From NCBI GenBank assembly GCA_938038645.1, contig CALHTA010000140.1, positions 1 through 8,698 of the forward strand: DNA of 8,698 bases, in the 5' to 3' direction. Positions 5,831 through 8,698 of this stretch are shown one piece after another (position 1 is the stretch's first letter; the number at the start of each line of letters is the position of its first letter). A model generated the notes under the pieces. That model had not been told where the DNA came from and did no database searches. It was given only the letters and a program-made list of their open reading frames with translations. Source of the DNA: an uncultured Thiotrichaceae bacterium (GTDB lineage Bacteria > Pseudomonadota > Gammaproteobacteria > Thiotrichales > Thiotrichaceae). Made by a program: the position numbers and the translations under genes.

Positions 5831-6823
5831 ATGACTAACAAAAAATTTAATGTTAAACCTGTTTCGGCAGCACTGATTGCTGTATTTGGCATGGCTGGGG
5901 CTGTTTCAGTTCCTGTTTTGGCTGAAACGTTGGCTAAGCCAATTATATTAGCAAAAGCAACAAACCCTTGTTGTGCTAAGCCATGCGCCGCTAAAAATCC
6001 TTGTTGTGTTAACCCATGCGCTGCAAAGAATCCGTGTGCAGCTAAGAACCCATGTGCTGCAAAGAATCCTTGCAACCCGTGTGCAGCAAAGAATCCATGT
6101 AACCCGTGTGCAGCAAAGAATCCATGTAACCCGTGTGCAGCAAAGAATCCATGTAACCCATGTGCAGCGAAGAACCCTTGCAACCCGTGCGCTGCAAAGA
6201 ATCCTTGTAACCCATGTGCAGCGAAGAATCCTTGCAACCCGTGCGCTGCAAAGAACCCATGCAACCCATGTGCTGCAAAGAATCCATGTAACCCGTGTGC
6301 TGCAAAGAATCCTTGCAACCCGTGTGCTGCAAAGAACCCATGCAACCCATGTGCAGCGAAGAATCCTTGCAACCCTTGCGCTGCGAAGAATCCATGCAAC
6401 CCGTGTGGTGCAAAGAACCCGTGCAATCCATGTGGTGCTAATCCGTGTGCTGCGAAAATTAAAGCGGCAGATATCACACGTCCTGCTGGTACAAAGGCTT
6501 ATGAAGGCGACAAGAATGAGTTGTTAGCTTATGGCGCTAAGCTTTGGGAAGATAAGTCACTAAGCGCGAGTGGTGCATTGTCTTGTGCAACTTGTCATGC
6601 TGGATACAACACATTGAGTAAAAGCTTTGAGCTGCCTTACCCACACAAAATATCCATGGTTAAAGCGCAGATTGGTGTTGATTTATCAGTTGATGCTGAG
6701 CAAATCGTACAGTTTTGTATGATGTCACCGATGCAAGCTAAGCCACTTGCTTGGGATTCAAAAGAGTTGGCGGCTTTAAGCGCCTTTGTTATCGAGTTCC
6801 AGAAAGGCTATAAAGCTAAGTAA
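5831..6823 (+). CDS. Exported cysteine-rich repeat protein fused to a monoheme cytochrome c
   Basis: 330 residues. Residues 1-31 are a Sec signal peptide (basic start, hydrophobic core, VLA before Glu32). Residues 45-78 are irregular NPC-containing repeats with CC pairs ([16 protein letters not shown]). Residues 79-203 are 14 near-perfect nonapeptides: twelve NPCNPCAAK, then NPCNPCGAK and a shortened NPCNPCGA. One more NPCAAK follows at 204-209. The repeat zone holds 37 cysteines, with a CNPC in each nonapeptide unit. The C-terminal part is a small class I-like cytochrome c: [11 protein letters not shown], heme attachment motif CATCH (252-256), then [14 protein letters not shown] (295-308) with Met298 or Met301 as likely axial ligand, and the final helix [12 protein letters not shown]. 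Heme must be attached in the periplasm. CNPC units lack the His of CxxCH, so they should not carry heme. Possible roles are electron transfer, thiol or copper/iron binding, or a modified Cys scaffold; none is shown. Confidence 0.9.
   Translation: MTNKKFNVKPVSAALIAVFGMAGAVSVPVLAETLAKPIILAKATNPCCAKPCAAKNPCCVNPCAAKNPCAAKNPCAAKNPCNPCAAKNPCNPCAAKNPCNPCAAKNPCNPCAAKNPCNPCAAKNPCNPCAAKNPCNPCAAKNPCNPCAAKNPCNPCAAKNPCNPCAAKNPCNPCAAKNPCNPCAAKNPCNPCGAKNPCNPCGANPCAAKIKAADITRPAGTKAYEGDKNELLAYGAKLWEDKSLSASGALSCATCHAGYNTLSKSFELPYPHKISMVKAQIGVDLSVDAEQIVQFCMMSPMQAKPLAWDSKELAALSAFVIEFQKGYKAK
6065..6439 (+). repeat. 27-bp tandem repeat encoding NPCNPCAAK, 14 units (last one truncated)
   Basis: Thirteen complete 27-base units plus one of 24 bases run head to tail in frame. 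Units differ mostly at third codon positions (CCA/CCT/CCG, TGT/TGC, GCA/GCT, AAT/AAC) while the peptide is constant until the two last units (Ala to Gly). Units 2 and 3 (6092-6145) are identical. Units 4-5 (6146-6199) and 6-7 (6200-6253) form two 54-base blocks with only two differences, a higher-order duplication. The array is free of stops in several other frames, which creates long spurious reading frames on both strands. Confidence 0.95.
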
Positions 6824-6826
6824 GGT

Positions 6827-6866
6827 TAGTTGAATTCAACTAGGTACGCTAAGGTGTGCCTAGTTG
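6827..6866. terminator. Hairpin region between convergent cytochrome and kinase genes
   Basis: CAACTAGG (6837-6844) pairs with CCTAGTTG (6859-6866), and the stem can be extended inward to about 12 pairs with two G-U pairs. On the plus strand it is followed by only TTT, so it is a weak intrinsic terminator at best. A separate perfect 16-base palindrome, TAGTTGAATTCAACTA (6827-6842), overlaps the left arm. The kinase stop codon (6851-6849) lies in the hairpin loop, so the structure doubles as coding DNA for its last residues. Confidence 0.5.
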
Positions 6867-8698
6867 TTTGCCGATTGGGAGTTCCAATCTAACCGTAGTG
6901 CCTGCTTCGCTAGAAAATGTAAGCTTCCCACCAATAAGGTCGGCACGTTTTTTCATGTTTAATAGGCCTCTGCCTTCTCGGGCATCACCTGAACCTATTC
7001 CGGCGCCATCGTCCGACACTTCAATGCGCGCATAATGCTGCTGGTCAGGACCTGTAAATTCACTGGTTGTTATCGTCAAGTTACTGGCACCGCTATGCTT
7101 AATTGCATTGGTAATCGCTTCTTGAATAATACGCATGGTATTCAGTACATTGGCTGGTCCAAAGTTGTCCATTCTTGGTAAGTCATCAACTCGCCAATGA
7201 AGCTTCAAGTTAGCATTGGAAAACTGTTCAGACAGCCTCATTCTTAACATGCCCAGTAGAGTTGGAAGATCTTCGGCTTCATCATCTAAAGAGTCAATAA
7301 CCATTCTCAAGTCTTGAAGAGCCGCTTTTAGATTGGATTTAAGCTGATCCTGATTAACCGGGCCAGCATCCATGCTGACTAGAGTGGCCACCAACTGCCC
7401 CCCGATTCCATCGTGAATATCTCGCATAATTCGCTGGCGTTCTTCTGCCACAGTGTACTTGCGCATTAACCGTTGAACTTGTTGGTAGCTATGCTCCATA
7501 TCATCCGTTTTACGACGAATCTCGTGTTGGAGTTCCTGGTTATAATGCTCCACCACGTTAATGCTTTGTACAAAGCGATTAATGAGTGTGACGATAATCG
7601 TAATGACTGTAAATAAAACCGCAAAGTGCATCAAATAAGGCGAGTGCTTTGGAATAATATCAATCGCTAGGAGCAAATCATTAAAGCCGAAAATCATCAG
7701 AGAGCAGCCGCTTATCATCAGCAAAATCAGACGATCTTCGCCTGATATACGAAAGGCTTCATATAGGTAATGTAAGAGATAAACACCAATTAAGGCGATG
7801 CACGGGCTCCAAACATGGTAAGCATAAAAGAGAACCCAGTCTAAATCTTGGTATAGAAATGGGAGTGCAAGCAACACTACAACGCTTATTAAAAAGCGTT
7901 CAATCTTCTTATTATAGGTTCCTACCGTGCGGTGCAGAAACAGGGCAATACCGAGCATGGCGAATCCAAAGCTCAGTGGCATTAAAGTTTCCCAGAGGTT
8001 AAGCGGGAGAGGAATGTTACGAATAAAGTGGTTTGAGTCGTGAAATGCCCATAAGGCTGAAAAAATCCCATAGTATAAATAGTAGGTGTCAGATGGACGC
8101 AGTATCCAAAGCACACTGACTAAGATGCTGGTTAGTAGCATGCAAAGTGTAATAGTCGTGGATAAATCAATACGGATATAGTTGTTTAGATCTGCATTTT
8201 CGCGAAGTAGTGATTGGGGGCCTATATACACTTCCCCAAGGTACGTCCTAGTAGGGTGCTGCCCCACCAAACGAATAGCGAGTGTATTTTGAGCTTTTAA
8301 TAATGAGCTATCAAAGCTAAAGAGTAAGGTATTGTTTCTGTTTCTTGTGATTGGCTCGACCATGCTGCCGCCATCACCTAGCCAATTACCATTTAGATAA
8401 ACTTCTGCATTTTGAGAAACTTTGGGTAAATAAATGGATGTTTTAGCAGAATCATTATATTGATCTTGCAGTGGGATGAGGTACCAAAGGCTGGTCGATT
8501 TTAGGGTGTCAGCAGAGTCCCAATCCGGTAGTTTCACCTGTTCTTTAAACCGCTTATCTAGCTTTTCTGGGTGGTCTGCTTCAGAGGCAATTAGAAAGGC
8601 TTCTTTAATTTGAAACTTCTCAGGAACATTGTCAATCCACACATAACTAACGTAAAAACTTAAGCAGGTGTAAACAATTAAGATGATCCACCACGTGA
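6849..8698 (-). CDS. Sensor histidine kinase, 7TM-DISM-like with HisKA_3/HATPase (N-terminus beyond window)
   Basis: A GTG at 8642 would give 597 residues, but it is not the true start: the frame stays open to 8698 and adds 18 codons reading as a membrane helix (WWIILIVYTCLSFYVSY). Numbering below is from that GTG. Residues about 1-145 form a periplasmic beta-sandwich (AEVYLNGNWLGDGG, LAIRLVGQHP) resembling ligand or carbohydrate-binding jelly rolls. Seven membrane segments follow between about 159 and 356. A coiled coil (about 358-398) leads to the HisKA_3 dimerisation box with phospho-acceptor His410 in AEERQRIMRDIHDGIGGQL. The ATPase domain shows the N box EAITNAIKHSG (508-518), DDGAG (544-548) and GRGLLNMKKRADLIGG (557-572). 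All catalytic motifs are intact. Such kinases normally phosphorylate NarL/LuxR-type regulators; none is seen here, so the partner may lie past the right edge. The gene is convergent with the cytochrome operon. Confidence 0.9.
   Translation of the reverse strand, partial: TWWIILIVYTCLSFYVSYVWIDNVPEKFQIKEAFLIASEADHPEKLDKRFKEQVKLPDWDSADTLKSTSLWYLIPLQDQYNDSAKTSIYLPKVSQNAEVYLNGNWLGDGGSMVEPITRNRNNTLLFSFDSSLLKAQNTLAIRLVGQHPTRTYLGEVYIGPQSLLRENADLNNYIRIDLSTTITLCMLLTSILVSVLWILRPSDTYYLYYGIFSALWAFHDSNHFIRNIPLPLNLWETLMPLSFGFAMLGIALFLHRTVGTYNKKIERFLISVVVLLALPFLYQDLDWVLFYAYHVWSPCIALIGVYLLHYLYEAFRISGEDRLILLMISGCSLMIFGFNDLLLAIDIIPKHSPYLMHFAVLFTVITIIVTLINRFVQSINVVEHYNQELQHEIRRKTDDMEHSYQQVQRLMRKYTVAEERQRIMRDIHDGIGGQLVATLVSMDAGPVNQDQLKSNLKAALQDLRMVIDSLDDEAEDLPTLLGMLRMRLSEQFSNANLKLHWRVDDLPRMDNFGPANVLNTMRIIQEAITNAIKHSGASNLTITTSEFTGPDQQHYARIEVSDDGAGIGSGDAREGRGLLNMKKRADLIGGKLTFSSEAGTTVRLELPIGKQLGTP

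Noticed and set aside
6065..6439. CRISPR-like array
   Set aside because: The repeats are contiguous 27-base coding units without spacers, in frame with a signal peptide and a cytochrome domain.
6065..6439. Multiheme cytochrome reading of the many CxxC motifs
   Set aside because: The units read CNPCA, with no His after the second Cys, so they do not form CxxCH heme sites; only CATCH at residues 252-256 does.
5779..6477. Long minus-strand frame of 232 codons with [13 protein letters not shown] repeats
   Set aside because: It is the antisense shadow of the 27-bp array: because the unit is a multiple of three and lacks stops, other frames stay open. It runs over the end of the upstream gene, and its repeats change wherever the plus-strand peptide stays constant.
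5973..6527. Plus-strand 184-codon and minus-strand 129-codon (6042-6431) frames over the repeat array
   Set aside because: Same artefact of the tandem repeat; compositions are extreme (Arg/His/Thr or Ser/Gly/Met-rich), and the cytochrome frame alone has a signal peptide, a ribosome site and a downstream domain.
8640..8642. GTG at 8642 as start of the histidine kinase
   Set aside because: The frame continues without a stop to the window edge and encodes a hydrophobic membrane helix expected at the N-terminus of this kinase type.

Overview
The window looks like chromosomal DNA from a moderately AT-rich, Gram-negative bacterium, most likely a gammaproteobacterium. The reasons are two exported proteins with Sec signal peptides, a periplasmic c-type cytochrome, a membrane histidine kinase with a periplasmic sensor domain, and the general style of the housekeeping proteins. 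No rRNA, tRNA, phage or insertion-sequence gene is visible, so the species cannot be named from this stretch.

Layout. (1) Positions 1-2710, minus strand: most of a large (about 1000-residue class) NAD-dependent glutamate dehydrogenase, cut by the left window edge. The reading frame stays open to base 1, so about 900 N-terminal residues are present and the C-terminus is missing. (2) 2839-3417, minus strand: an unrecognised 192-residue protein. (3) 3594-4382, plus strand: ammonia-dependent NAD synthetase (nadE). It is divergent from the unknown gene across an AT-rich spacer carrying a long inverted repeat, and it ends in a strong bidirectional terminator. (4) 4465-4923, minus strand: a small exported YHS-domain protein. 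(5) 5111-6823, plus strand: a tight two-gene unit. The first gene encodes a cytoplasmic His-rich protein that resembles the uncharacterised DUF6969 family. The second encodes an exported protein with a long cysteine-rich nonapeptide repeat (NPCNPCAAK, 14 units) fused to a single-heme cytochrome c domain. (6) 6849-8698, minus strand: a sensor histidine kinase of the HisKA_3/NarL-like class with an N-terminal beta-sandwich and seven membrane segments. It is cut by the right edge, and its true start lies outside.

How they may work together. The left half is nitrogen and NAD metabolism: a catabolic glutamate dehydrogenase uses NAD+ and releases ammonia, and nadE uses ammonia to make NAD+. The right half is an envelope redox or metal theme: a YHS protein, the repeat cytochrome and its His-rich partner, and a membrane sensor. 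The most unusual object is the repeat cytochrome, with about 40 cysteines of which only two are needed for heme attachment. Whether its thiols bind metal, form disulfides or are modified by the adjacent His-rich protein cannot be decided from sequence alone; it is the best candidate here for an undescribed system.
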